This document shows, piece by piece, positions 46,226 through 57,220 of a stretch of 64,000 nt of DNA. Origin of the DNA: Uranotaenia lowii (Eukaryota; Arthropoda; Insecta; Diptera; Culicidae); assembly GCF_029784155.1 (NCBI RefSeq), contig NC_073692.1, positions 275,199,413 to 275,263,412 of the forward strand, read 5' to 3'. The notes under the pieces are model-generated. The model did not search any database. It saw nothing but the letters and a program-made list of their open reading frames with translations, and had not been told where the DNA came from. The position numbers and the translations under genes are program-made. The first letter of the stretch is position 1. Each line of letters begins with the position of its first letter.

Positions 46226-46894
46226 AGACAAAACATGCCAAGCTGTAGCTCTATTATTCAGTTGACTTCATCGAGTTGAATTCGCTGCTAGATTCCCCAG
46301 CAGAAAATGCTCATTATGCCTTCATTGATAGTGCTCTGTTCGCCTCTAGTGAACAAATTAAAGTAAAACGCGTTTTAAAATTGATTAAAGAGAAAAATCA
46401 AAAATTTTATGATGTTGAAAATTGAGAAACAATGTGTAGATCATGTTGCAGTGCGTACAATTCAGATCTAGATGATTTAAAGGTCATAAAAGCTTATTTG
46501 GTGGTGCTCAAAAATTATAATTTTTTCGTCACTTGAGAACCTGGCTGGTTATTATTTAATATTTCTGTAAAGATGAAAAGGATATTTCTTTTTTGGTGAA
46601 AAATTAATACTATGGGTAGTACGGAATAAGTCCTTATGAAAATTTGTTTAAGAAAATACGTACTTATGTAGAAAAAAGGAATGCTCATTATGCCCTGGGT
46701 GCTCGTTATGCCCTCATCTCCCCTACGTGTCACTGAAAACAGCAACCTTTAAAATAAGTCACCTGTAATTAACAAAACCTGTAATTTTAAATTGTTTTTC
46801 TTGAGGTTAACGAAGATTAATTTATTATTACAGCAAATGTCCTGTAAAAAAGTTGAACACTAAAAATTAAATGTCACGTAATCACGTTTTCGAC

Positions 46895-46956
46895 CTGTAA
46901 AATTACGGTAAATGTCCTGCTCCTTTTTGTTACAGGACATTTTCGTAATTTTACAG
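46895..46956. repeat. Hairpin of 20 bp or more
   Basis: CTGTAAAATTACG...AATGTCCTG pairs with CAGGACATT...CGTAATTTTACAG around a loop of about 15 bases. It lies in the body of the TA-flanked element. A further CAAATGTCCTGTAAAA word is nearby at 46834. Confidence 0.6.
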
Positions 46957-47740
46957 AAAATAATTTTTGCTGTGTGCTTTGGGAAGTGGCTATGCTATTT
47001 TCCGAATAAAAATAGTACAAGTTACAATTTTTGACTGCTTTATCCTTTCTTTACAAAAATCAAGGCATCGTTTGTTGCAATACATCAAGATTCAAGCCTA
47101 AAAACTCGTTTTTTTTTGATAATTACTCTGGTCTTTATTTTGGACCATCAGGTTTCTATTTTGGACCACCTTCTGGACCTATTTTGGACCACCTTTATAC
47201 TTAATTTAAATGTTGCTATATTTACGATAGCGATTGATGCGAAATTATGTAAATTATTCAGTAATGCTATTCCTTTGTTGTTCTTGTAGACAAGTTTGGT
47301 TTGTTCACGTTAATTTATTCCTGAACTAACTTTCTTCAAATTTTCTCCAGCCTCTATTTAGGTACACTTGTTTGTTAAATATTTCTTACTACAACCTTTC
47401 TTCCAAAACAATAATTTTCGAAAGGGTTAGAATAAAAACGAAAAAAACTCCTCTGTTATACTATGTATTTCAAATGTTTTGAAAATTCCGATAGCACACT
47501 GCAATCTTGACGAAATTTGATCTGCAGTGGTAAATACTGGCCAGTTGGCTTATCTTTAGGATCAATTTTAAGAACGCAATCTCCTTCAGGCGACCCAATG
47601 ACTCATTAACTCCGTGACATCAATTGATGCATTTTGACTTCCAAAACCTTAGTGGATTTGGTTTGGCTTCAGTTTTGTAGAATACATCGATTCAAAAAAG
47701 ATAAAATTATGCGAGAATTATGCGATCTTTTTAATCATGC

Positions 47741-48442
47741 ATGCTCATCATGCGTAATGATGCTCTAGAAACAGAAGTATCTGGTCTCAAATCTAAACAT
47801 TCTAAACTTACGGATCAAGTTCAAAAGTTAGAAATTAACCTGGACCGTTTTAACAAAGAAGCTATTTCGAAAAACATGATGATTTTTGGGGTGCCTTTTA
47901 AAAGTGGTGAGAACACCCTAGATTTGGTCCGTAAAATTTGTGGGTCTTTCGGCTATGAATTAAAAATTGAGCACATTGAAAACGCTGTCAGATTGTTTTC
48001 TTCTAATAAATCAAACGATTATTTCCCACCAATCAAAGTATTTCTAAAAGATACACTTATTAAGGAAGAAATTTTTAGCAAGAAACGAAGTTTTGGAAAA
48101 CTTGCTTCTACCTTAGTGGATCCATCATTTTTAGTAAACGGAAAACCTTTAAACGTCACAGTTAGAGATGAGCTTACGCCTTTATCTATGGAAATCTTAA
48201 ATGAACTACGCGAGTACCAAGATTTACTGGGAGTTAAATATATTTGGCCTGGTAGGGGTGGTGCCATTCTTATTAAACAAACAGACATTTCTAAACCTGA
48301 GATTATAAAAACAAAACTAGATTTGAGTCGTTTCATGAGCAAACACGTTATTCAACAGGGAAAGAGCAGTTCCACACTTCCAAAAGAAACTCCGTCACCA
48401 AAACGTAAAAGGAACAATGCTGATTCAGGATCAAGTAAATAA
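47741..48442 (+). CDS. LINE ORF1 protein, coiled coil plus RRM-like domain
   Basis: 233 codons from ATG 47741. Residues 7-45 are heptad-rich (VSGLKSKHSKLTDQVQKLEI), suggesting a coiled coil. About residues 48-190 have the alternating hydrophobic/charged pattern of an RRM-like and C-terminal domain: MMIFGVPF, ENAVRLFSSN, PPIKVFLKD, VRDELTPLS, IWPGRGGAILI. The tail is basic and Ser/Lys-rich (SPKRKRNN). ORF1p of this type binds its RNA and helps strand transfer. The frame is intact. The start may be internal to a longer original ORF, since only a short stretch precedes the coiled coil. Confidence 0.75.
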   Translation: MLIMRNDALETEVSGLKSKHSKLTDQVQKLEINLDRFNKEAISKNMMIFGVPFKSGENTLDLVRKICGSFGYELKIEHIENAVRLFSSNKSNDYFPPIKVFLKDTLIKEEIFSKKRSFGKLASTLVDPSFLVNGKPLNVTVRDELTPLSMEILNELREYQDLLGVKYIWPGRGGAILIKQTDISKPEIIKTKLDLSRFMSKHVIQQGKSSSTLPKETPSPKRKRNNADSGSSK

Positions 48443-48492
48443 AATTCAAAAATAAAATTGTAAGTGTTTAACCTTAGTATAAAGATAATTTT

Positions 48493-51376
48493 ATGGATAG
48501 TTTAATTAATAAATACTATGAAAATATAGATGAATTTAATTTAAGTACTTGTGCTAATGATTTGGGTAATTTAAGAATTTTGCAGTGGAATATTTGCAGT
48601 ATGAATAGTTTATGTAAATTTGATTCTGTGCTACAAACTATTCATCAATTAAATAATTGTATTGATGTTATTGTCATTTGTGAAACTTGGCTCGTCAAAG
48701 ATAATTGTAATATTTATAACATTCCAGGATACACCTCAATATTTTCATGTCGTGATCAACCATATGGAGGCTTAGTGATGTATATTAAAACGAATTTGAA
48801 ATTTAAAGAAATTGAAAACAAAGTTGTTGAGGGTTTTCACAGAATAAGTGTTGAAATATGTCTGAGTGGTCAAATTTTCAGTGTTCATGGTATTTATAGA
48901 CCACCAGCGTTCTCGTTTAACCTGTTTTGTGATGAAATTGAATCCTTATTAGCATCTGTTCCTGTTAACCATTCGAGTCTTATTGTTGGTGACTTGAATA
49001 TCCCCGTGAATTTAGTTAATTTAAACACTGTGATGAAATATAAGTCAATTTTAGAATCTTTCGGTTATGCTTGCACAAATACTTTTCCAACAAGACCAAA
49101 AACAAAAAATATCCTTGACCACGTTATTTCGAAGCAGATTGACATCGACCGACTTAAAAACGATACTATTTTTACAGATGTAAGTGACCATTTACAAATT
49201 GTTACATCCCTAAAATTGTTATGTGATAAGAGGGAAACAATTCTGAAGAAAGAAATTATTGATCATTCCAAACTTAACGATTTGTTTCGAAATTATTTAA
49301 ATAATATTCAACTACCAGAAAATGTTAATGATGGCCTACAGCACATTACAACAACTTACAACCGTTTTCTCTCAATGTCTACTAAAACACTCAATAAAAA
49401 GGTAAAACTAAAAGGCAATTATTGTCCATGGATATCTCTAGACCTTTGGACACTGATTAGAATCAAAAATAACCATTTGAAACGTTGTAAACGACATCCC
49501 GATAATGTCCAACTCAAAGAAATGTTGAATCATATAAACAAAAAGTTAAACTTTAAAAAACAAGAATGCAAAAAACAATATTACGAGCGATTGTTAAACA
49601 ACACTCCACATTCCAAGCTTTGGAGAAACATAAATACACTCCTTGGTAAAAATAAAATCACCGCTCCAATAAATCTTTCTGATGAAGAAGGCTTAACAAC
49701 AAACAATTCTGAGATTTGTGAAAAATTTAACAAACATTTTTCTACGATTGGGAAAAAACTAGCTAATGAAATCCCATCTGATCCCGGCAGTGATCCTTTG
49801 TCGCATATTAATAGTGTACAAAATACAATATTTTTACGTCCAGCTAGTGTCAACGAGGTTCGACTAGTAATTCTATCTCTTAAAAATAAAAAGAGTCGTG
49901 GACCTGATGGATTTCCTGTAGATGCGTTAAAAAATAACAACGAAATTTTCTCTGGTATACTCATGCAATATTTTAATCACATGTTAGAGACAGGAGTTTA
50001 TCCGGATTGTCTTAAAGTTGCAAAAGTTATTCCCATTTTTAAGGCAGGTGATCCACATGACGTAAATAACTACCGTCCAATTTCAACCTTAAGTGTTTTT
50101 AGTAAAGTTTTTGAAAAACTTCTAATGAATAGAATTGAAAATTTTTTAAATCAGGAAAATATACTGTACAAATTGCAGTACGGTTTCAGACCTGGATCGA
50201 GTACGCTAATTGCTATCACAGAGTTAGTTGATTCTATTATTTCAAAAATTGATTCAAAGAATATCGTTGGTGCTTTGTTCTTGGATCTTAAAAAAGCCTT
50301 TGACACACTAAACCACGACATATTATTGTCCAAATTGAATAAATACGGAATAAGAGGTGCTGCTAACAACATCCTTCGCAGTTATTTATCGGAAAGGAAA
50401 CAATTCGTAGCGATCGAAAATACTAGAAGCGATTTGAGAAACATTGATATTGGTGTACCCCAAGGAAGCAACATTGGTCCGTTACTTTTTCTTTTGTATG
50501 TAAACGATCTTTGTAATTTACCACTGAAAGGCACAGCTCGATTATTTGCTGATGATACAGCTATTTTTTATTCAGCTGCATCAACGAATGTTATAACTCA
50601 ACAAATTGAAAATGATTTGAAGTTACTATCAAAATATTTTAAATGCAACTTGCTTTCTCTAAACTATACAAAAACCAAATATATGTTGTTTCGTTCTTCA
50701 CATAAAAAAATACTGTCAAATAATGACCCAATTATGGATGGAATTGTTATTGAGAGAGTTCATTACTTCAAGTACCTAGGAATTTTCTTGGATGAAACAC
50801 TTTCCTGGAGTTGTCACACAGAGAACCTAGTAAAAAAAAATTTCTCCTCTTTGCGGTGTTTTGTGGAAATTAAGAAACTTAGTACCCCAACATGTTCTTT
50901 TAAAGTTTTACTATGCATTTATTCAGTCTCATCTAAACTATCTTATTTTGATATGGGGAAGAGCCTCCTTGTCACATCTTCAAAAACTTCAGACCCTACA
51001 GAATAGATGTTTGAAAAACATCTTCAGACTACCCCTGCTTTTTCCTACCCAACAGCTATACTCTCTGGGAACGCACAACATTCTTCCAATAACCGAACTC
51101 TGTAATTTGCAAACCGTTATATATGTTCATGATAATATACACTCGAGTAGCAATAACCAAAACCTTAATTTTACTACGGGATTAAGAACCCACAATACCC
51201 GTCAAAATAATTACTTGCAACGATGCCGATCCATGACATCTTTAGGGCAAAAAAGAATTTCTTTTATAGGACCTACAATATACAACGCTTTACCTACTGA
51301 AATAAAGACCATCAACAACCGTTCCATGTTTAAAGTCAAAGTAGTACAGTTATTAAAAGAAAAATTGAATCGTTAA
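48493..51376 (+). pseudogene. LINE ORF2: endonuclease and reverse transcriptase, one frameshift
   Basis: From ATG 48493 the frame runs 837 codons to 51006; the correct frame continues from about 50842 to 51376 in the next register. The shift falls at or near an A9 run (50832-50840). Endonuclease: LQWNICSMNS (about residue 30), VICETWL (75), GIYRPPAF, LIVGDLNIPV (160), NILDHVIS and SDHLQI (222). RT: RGPDGFPVDAL (about 470), YRPISTLSVFSKVFEKLL, ALFLDLKKAFDTLNH (595), GVPQGSNIGPLLF (653) and FADDTAIF (684). The second part has FIQSHLNYLILIWG and ends with GPTIYNALPTEIK and a stop. All catalytic residues are present, so this is the most complete retrotransposon protein in the window. Only the 3' thumb region is out of frame. 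Confidence 0.85.
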
Positions 51377-51516
51377 AAAAGTCGATCAACAACCAGTTTT
51401 TTTAAATCAAATTTTGTTTGTTTTTGTAGCATCGTAGTTTTCTTTTGTCGTACTTTTAACTATTAATAAGTAAACTTAAGTAAATGTAGCATAATATTTG
51501 ATTAGTTAACATTATT

Positions 51517-51526
51517 AAAAAAAAAA
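51517..51526 (+). other. Poly(A) tail of the L2-like element
   Basis: Ten consecutive A about 140 bp after the ORF2 stop, consistent with the 3' end created by target-primed reverse transcription. An AATAAG lies 60 bp upstream, an imperfect poly(A) signal. Confidence 0.5.
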
Positions 51527-51710
51527 GAAATGGATCTCTTTAAAGGAAATTTTCTTCCATTGAGATCCTTATCGTAATATTGTTTAATTATAGCATACAT
51601 TTCCTCGCAGTAAATAATAAACTTTTGTGTTCTCAGCATGATTAAAATTTTGTTCGCGTTGAAATTTCTTTGTTTTTGCTGCCAGACGTGCTGAGAACAG
51701 TAGCGTCCAT

Positions 51711-51840
51711 TACCAGGGGGCTCAATTGAGCCTCTTGGTGTGGGGGAGTGTGGTGGGCCGCTACAAAAAAAAAAAAAAAGGGGAGGGGGCAAAAGGGGCA
51801 ATTGCCCCGGACCCCCCGGCTTAGGGGGGGGGGGCAAAGC
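51711..51840. repeat. GC-rich repeat block with homopolymer runs
   Basis: Contains an A15 run, GGGGAGGGGGC, CAATTGCCCCGG and a G12 run within 130 bp of otherwise AT-rich DNA. The order CCGG-CCCC-GGGG resembles the block at 53400-53453, in the same orientation, so the two may be end pieces of one repeat family. Frames here are artefacts. Confidence 0.45.
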
Positions 51841-53399
51841 AAAAAAAGTTTTAACATTACTTTAATCATACTGCTACAAATCTATGAAAAGAAATAAACA
51901 CTAGAAAATCGGAATGAAAACTTGCAATATTTCAACTAAAGGGGCCCCCGTGAAATAGTATCTAGAATAGTTTTTCTCTTACATATGTTTAGGGGGCCCC
52001 TAGAGTAAAAAGGGAAGGAGTTCTCTCCCATTTTGCGAGCTGAGAATATCAAAAACTTGGTATTTAATTCCAAAATTTTCATCCCAAAATGTAAACCGAT
52101 TTCGAAAAAAAAAATTAAGAAGAATATGAGGCAAAGCACATCAAATTTTCATTTTTTTTTTAATCGAAATATATTAAGTAAAATAAAGAAAAAAAACATC
52201 TCCTCATTATTATTACATACAACAGTCTTTACAAATTACAAACATTTTTAACTGATATAACCAAAATTTTCTCATCTACTGAAGTAAATATCCCGAATTC
52301 AGCATACTATACTCCAAATGATCGTTCTCAAATTATCATAAAAAAATATCTCAGAGTTGAATTGCTAATATCATTGAGTGATTTTCTTAAAATGAATATT
52401 TGTATGTTTTTAATCTTATATTGTTCAGATTTAATTCATTGAGATTTTCAAGACTTGTGTTGTTTCTTCAGGTACTAAAGTTCAGTTTCATAGTATTTCT
52501 GAATTTTGAAAACTCATTATCTTTGTTTAAGGTTCAAAACTCATTTGGATTCCTTATCTGACTTTTTTTTAATAATAACTGATTTTGTGTTTCAAACATT
52601 TAATCTCTATTCAGATTTTTTTTAAATAGATTCTTTTTGCATTTACACCCCATTGGCTTTGAGGGCATCGAATGAAACTTTGTCACATTAGGCATAATAA
52701 TTTAATAGCATTTTTTTTATCTGATTAGAATCATATTCATTAACATCTCACGAAAAGGTTTTTTTTTGTTTCAAAGATATAAAATCGAAATTCACATTTG
52801 ATAAAATTTCTGCTTTTGCTCTGGTTTTAACTTTGAATAACTTTATTTTTCACTTAATTCATATTTGGTTTCTCAAAACTTGATTTGAAACTATCATTTA
52901 GATCTGAGCCACTGAATTGTGGTTCTAAATATAACCTGATTTTAATCTTGTATTCTTAAACTCTTAAATCTGTACCACTATGGCATTTGAATTCAATTAT
53001 TTTGTTTATTTTTTTTTAATTTAGTATATTATGTTTCAAATCTTCATGATACTTTCCAATCGTCATTAGGTAATTATGTTTCGATGAAGCACAAACCAGA
53101 CGATTAATGATGAAATGCAAATCATTTAATGAGTGAATTTTAGTTGGTAATAAGGGTATTAAAAAAATGAGGATTTAATTTTGCATTTTGTAGCACATTT
53201 TTGAGAAATTTCTTATATCTTCCGCAATGTTTGCACGTGATTAATTAACAATTTTTATTTGAAGATACCAGAAACTATCTTCTACGCAGACAGCATGGCT
53301 ATTTGAAGACAGTTTACTAAACTTATCTTTAGTTCTTTAACGCGTTTTAAACGTTTTGTATTCTCATGGATAGCATTTGAAACAAAAAATCGAATCATA
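51841..53399. other. AT-rich stretch without a gene
   Basis: Includes AAAGGGGCCCCCGTG (51938) and AGGGGGCCCCTAGAG (51990), an inverted pair about 50 bp apart. No ORF above 75 codons and no domain. Confidence 0.4.
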
Positions 53400-53453
53400 G
53401 GGGCTCCTCGAGGAAAATTCCCCCGGGCCCCTCGATGGCTTAATCCGGCCCTG
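53400..53453 (-). repeat. GC-rich repeat end beginning CAGGGCCGG
   Basis: On the minus strand it starts CAGGGCCGGATTAAGCC and continues with GGGGCCCGGGGG. A CAGGG start is seen on hAT-type elements, but no matching inverted end was found, so it is listed only as a repeat. Confidence 0.35.
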
Positions 53454-53544
53454 GTTTTTCCCCTCCTTTAGATGGGGTTTATATTTCGTCTCTTCTACCT
53501 GACCAAGTGTATTTTTGGTTATAACCTTTAGACCGAACTGTCAA

Positions 53545-55341
53545 TAACACTAGTTTACAGCATTTTTGAACTCAGTAAACTGAAGGTCATTTCTAATGTG
53601 AAATCGGGCGCTGAATCAGAAAATGAAATTAAAAAAAAATCTCAGTAGAACCGTTTTTGAGTTATGCTCCAAATATGAAATTTCGGAAAAATTAAAAAAA
53701 AGTTCTTGTACTTAGATTAAAATATCTCGAATGGCATAACAGTAATTTGAAATCCCTCTTTTGCATATTTAAGATGAATAAATTTTCTATCGATCATCTG
53801 AACACTGTCTTTGCGTTTGACCAACAGTATTGTTGATATTAATGACTTTTTGAGAGAAAAGATTATAAAAAAGCATTTTTTTTAGAGAAAATTTTGTTTC
53901 AACGAAAGTTTTAGACTCGATGGTAGCATTTAATAAATCTGATTTTCTTTTGCCCTTTAATATCAATTTAAAACAAAGATTTCAAGTGGTTATTTATCAA
54001 AATCGGTTGAAAATTGAAGAAGTTATGGCTACTTTACCATAATAGTACTTTTTGCAGTTTTTCATAATTTAACGAACCGCAGTACACTTATAATAGTATA
54101 GGAAGAATAACATATGGTAAATCTCACTCGCTCCAAGTCAAAATTATTTATTAGCTTACCAGAAGGTCACATGCCAAGTTTCAGGAAGATCTGACCATAG
54201 GGAGGGGTTGCTTGAATCTCAAACGTGAATAACATTTTGAGGTATTTTACCCGGAAGGAACGAAAAATACAGGTTTTTCAGCAATAACTTCTTTCATCAC
54301 TAGCTGATTGTTTTTTATGGTAGATTTTCTTAAAGCCTAAGTTGAGATAAATATTTCACCCGAAGCCTGTAACTCAATTGGATTTGAAACAGAATAGTTA
54401 TTGCTGTTCAAAGATTGTATTTTAATCGAAAATTCTCGTATAAAACGCAATGCGTAAAAAGTACTCATTGCGTGTTGGACAAAATTTGCGGCCTTTGAAC
54501 AGCAATAACTTTTTTACTTCAAGTCCAATCGTGTTGCAGTCTTCGGGTGAAATATTTATCTCAACTTAGGCTTTAAGAAAATCAACCATAAAAAACAATC
54601 AGCTAGTGATGAAAGAAGTTATTGATGAAAAACCTGTATTTTTCGTTCCTTCCGGGTAAAATACCTCAAAATGTTATTCACGTTTGAGAGTCAAGCAACC
54701 CCTCCCTATGGTCAAATCTTCCTGAAACTTGGCATGTGACCTTCTGGTAAGCTAATAAATAATTTTGACTTGGAGCGAGTGAGATTTACCATGTGTTATT
54801 CTTCCTATACTATTATAAGTGTACTGCGGTTCGTTAAATTATGAAAAACTGCAAAAGTACTATTATGGTAAAGTAGCCATAACTTCTTCAATTTTCAACC
54901 GATTTTGATAAATAACCACTTGAAATCTTTGTTTTAAATTGATATTCCAGGAAAAAAGAAAATCAGATTTATTAAATGCTACCATCGAGTCTAAAACTTT
55001 CGTTGAAACAAAATTTTCTCTAAAAAAATTCGTTTTTTATAATTCTTTTTCTCATAAAGTCACTAATATCAACAATACTGTTGGTCAAACGCAAAAACAG
55101 TGTTCAGATGATCGATAGAAAATTTATTCACCTTCGATATGCAAAAGAGGGATTTCAAATTACTGTTATGCCGTTCTAGATTTAATTTTTCAGAAATTAC
55201 ATATTTGGAGCATAACTCAAAAACGATTCTATTGAGATTTTTTTGAATTTCATTTTCGGATTCAGCGCCCGATTTTACATTAAAAATGTTGGTCAGTTAA
55301 TCAAGTTCACGATTGTTTTGAAATTTTGTAAACTAGTGTAA
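53545..55341. mobile_element. 1.8-kb palindromic element, ends CACTAGTTTACA, TSD TAA (copy 1)
   Basis: TAA at 53545-53547 and 55339-55341 brackets 1791 bp. The left end CACTAGTTTACA is inverted at the right (TGTAAACTAGTG), and the inverted match continues through the whole element to a centre near 54440, so it is a hairpin with arms of about 890 bp. There are mismatches and small indels, but words such as CAATAACTTTTTTACTTC recur in both arms. There is no ORF. A CACTA start fits CACTA/EnSpm; a TAA duplication also fits PIF/Harbinger. Confidence 0.85.
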
Positions 55342-56163
55342 TTTTTCATGAAGCATAAAAAATAATGGCTTAATTAAAAAACCGTGCATGTTAACTTTTT
55401 CATGTTTTTAAGCTTCTTTAAGCCGTAACTTTTGACAAATGCTTATCAAACAGTTGCCATTAATGCGGATGGTTAGAATAACAAGGTTTAAACCTCAAAA
55501 AGTAAGTTAAAACAATCGTTGGCATGGTTTAATGCCGATTGGAGTAAACCCCGTTTGAAAGCGGGTTTGAGCTTTAGCGAAAAGCGAAATAATGGAAAAA
55601 ATTCCAAATTTTATTTTTAATAAGCGTTTGAAAAAGTCTGCAAAATTCTTTTCATATCGTCGTACAACGTACGTACGTTCATTAACATTTAACAGGAAGT
55701 ATAATACCCAGGTTATGTTGAGTGGTCCAAAATAAGTCCCAAAGGAATTTAGTAGGACCTATTTTCACCATGGGTAAATTTGCTATCAAAACAAGTTTTT
55801 TCGGTTCTTCAAGCTTGCAAACTTGTTTTCAAGTGTTTTTGTAAAACTGTGAACATGTTTGTAGTTGTTAAATTCATCACAACTATGCAGAAAACTTCTT
55901 GAACGTTGACTTCAATGATGGCACGTCCTCCTGAAATGGACTTGATTTGGCTCAACTGTGAAAATTCAAAATTTTTATTTTCAATTTTCTATCCCTTATC
56001 ATCTTATTTAAATTGAATGTTATATACGATTAGAATCATAAGAAGTAGCTTGAACTCTATTTGTAAAAAAAATCATGATTAAAATGTTTAATGAGGGAGA
56101 CATTGGAAAAAAGCTGAAAGGTGGTCCCAAATATGTACCCGGTCCCAAATAAGTCCGTTACCC
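55342..56163. other. Right part of the TA-flanked element, no gene
   Basis: Non-coding. It includes GAGTGGTCCAAAATAAGTCCC near 55727 and GGTCCCAAATATGTACC near 56120, related to the TTTGGACCA words at 47.15 kb. The right TIR ends at 56163. Confidence 0.5.
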
Positions 56164-56165
56164 TA

Positions 56166-56715
56166 ATGTTTGCAGACTAAACAAATGGGCTAGAGGTAAA
56201 ATATTGTAAGTAGTATTCGAGTAAAGTAAAGAGGTAAGGTTGAGAAAAGGATGTTTGAATATGGTTTTATGTAACAATTTGTAATGTCTGTAACCGAGCA
56301 TGGATAGACAGGAATGCCCTACCCTTTACTGCGATAAGGTAGCTCAACGGAGAGTGGATGAAAGCAAACTAAAGTTTAATTTAAACAAGACGTGGCAAAA
56401 AAAAATGCTATTCACATGGAAACTCTACGAAAGTGTTTCATTAAGCTTGAGCCCTTAATATTTAATGTAATGAAATTATCAACTTTTTCAATTATAGTGT
56501 TATCAAAAGAAAGACCATTGCTGCAATAAATTCTCCTTCTTGTAGTATGAAATATCATGTAGGTATTTGGTTTTGGAATGGATCAGGGTCCGCAGATTGC
56601 TATTCAAATATTTACCAAGAATCTATAGGTAGTTTTGATTTTTTCCGAATTTGACATTGGAACAATACTTTGGATAAAATAATGCTGCGTTATCTGCAAT
56701 AATTTGGAGCTTTGG
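56166..56715 (-). pseudogene. L2-like RT, palm-to-thumb piece of a split element
   Basis: In shifted minus-strand frames one reads IIADNAALFY (the FADD motif, with the second Asp changed to Asn), LGKYLNSNLRTLIHSKTKY, DNTIIEKVDNFITLNI, LNETLSWSFHV, FIHSPLSYLIAV, HARLQTLQI and KTIFKHPFLNLTSLLYSN, then AHLFSLQTC to the break. The order follows the intact protein at 50.5-51.1 kb line by line. It is interrupted at 56163 by the TA-flanked element and continues at 45452. It carries many stops and frameshifts, so it is old. Confidence 0.75.
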
Positions 56716-57220
56716 AGCTCAAATCTCCCTCCCCTCCCCCTCCTTGAGAGTCCAGAAAAAACAAGCAAGGTATTATATTCTAAACTCAAAATTTTAAAAC
56801 TATTATTAAAATTTGGATGAATTAGTAAGGTTAGTTGATGATAGTTACAAAAATAATTCAGAACTGATGTCAAATCTTGAAAACTCGTTCGTTATTTAAA
56901 ATTCTGCAATAGTTTATAAAAATCTCCTGTTGATAGAAATTTATGTCTGAGGCTGCATGTTGAATTTTCAATGAGATTTGTAACTACTTTCTGAGGTTCT
57001 TCTTCCAAACAATCAACATTGTACTTATGTTTTCATATTTCGGATACTGTTTTAATTTCGGATTACTGATGTTTAGTTCGATTTATCATAAGAAATTAGA
57101 AATGAAAATTTTTATTGAAATCCTGATTGAAATTTGGATTTGCACTTCATACAATATTTGATTCATGATTTTCGAAACTCAAATGCATTTTTAACAGTCT
57201 TAATGAAACTTGAAATTATC
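56716..57220. other. Stretch without a gene
   Basis: Includes a C-rich run (CCCTCCCCTCCCCCTCC near 56728) at the broken end of the L2-like RT. Nothing else is recognised. Confidence 0.4.

Larger units (their letters stand above)
45501..46725. mobile_element. 1.2-kb palindromic element with tRNA-like arms
   Basis: The ends TAGGGGAGATG (45501) and CATCTCCCCTA (to 46725) are inverted, and the inverted match continues through most of the element: the segments near 45780-45930 reappear inverted at 46150-46330. Arms of several hundred bp enclose a loop near 45.95-46.13 kb. Each arm carries GGCATAATGAGC words and a tRNA-like segment. No ORF. TA-flanking is possible if the TIR is read from GGGGAGATG. 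A partial copy is at 7555-7942. Confidence 0.7.
47700..51530 (+). mobile_element. L2/CR1-group LINE, nearly intact, 3'-polyadenylated
   Basis: A plus-strand element with ORF1 (47741-48442), a 50-bp spacer, ORF2 (48493-51376 with one frameshift), about 140 bp of 3' UTR and a ten-A run at 51517-51526. The protein motifs (KKAFDTLNHDIL, VPQGSNIGPLLF, FADDTAIF, KYLGIFLDETLSW) place it in the L2/CR1 group, probably near Daphne or L2; the exact clade cannot be fixed by eye. The 5' end is likely truncated because ORF1 starts without the N-terminal region expected. It sits inside the TA-flanked element. Confidence 0.8.
45453..56165. mobile_element. TA-flanked DNA element, 10.7 kb including nested insertions
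   Basis: Inverted ends GGGTAACGGACCTATTT (45455) and its inverse (AAATAAGTCCGTTACCC, to 56163) are flanked by TA at 45453-45454 and 56164-56165. The minus-strand L2-like RT stops at one side and resumes at the other, which is independent support for a single insertion. Its own sequence seems limited to about 45.46-45.50, 46.73-47.70 and 55.34-56.16 kb, where TTTGGACCA-type words recur. The rest consists of later insertions. No transposase is recognised. A TA target suggests the Tc1/mariner/pogo group. Confidence 0.65.
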
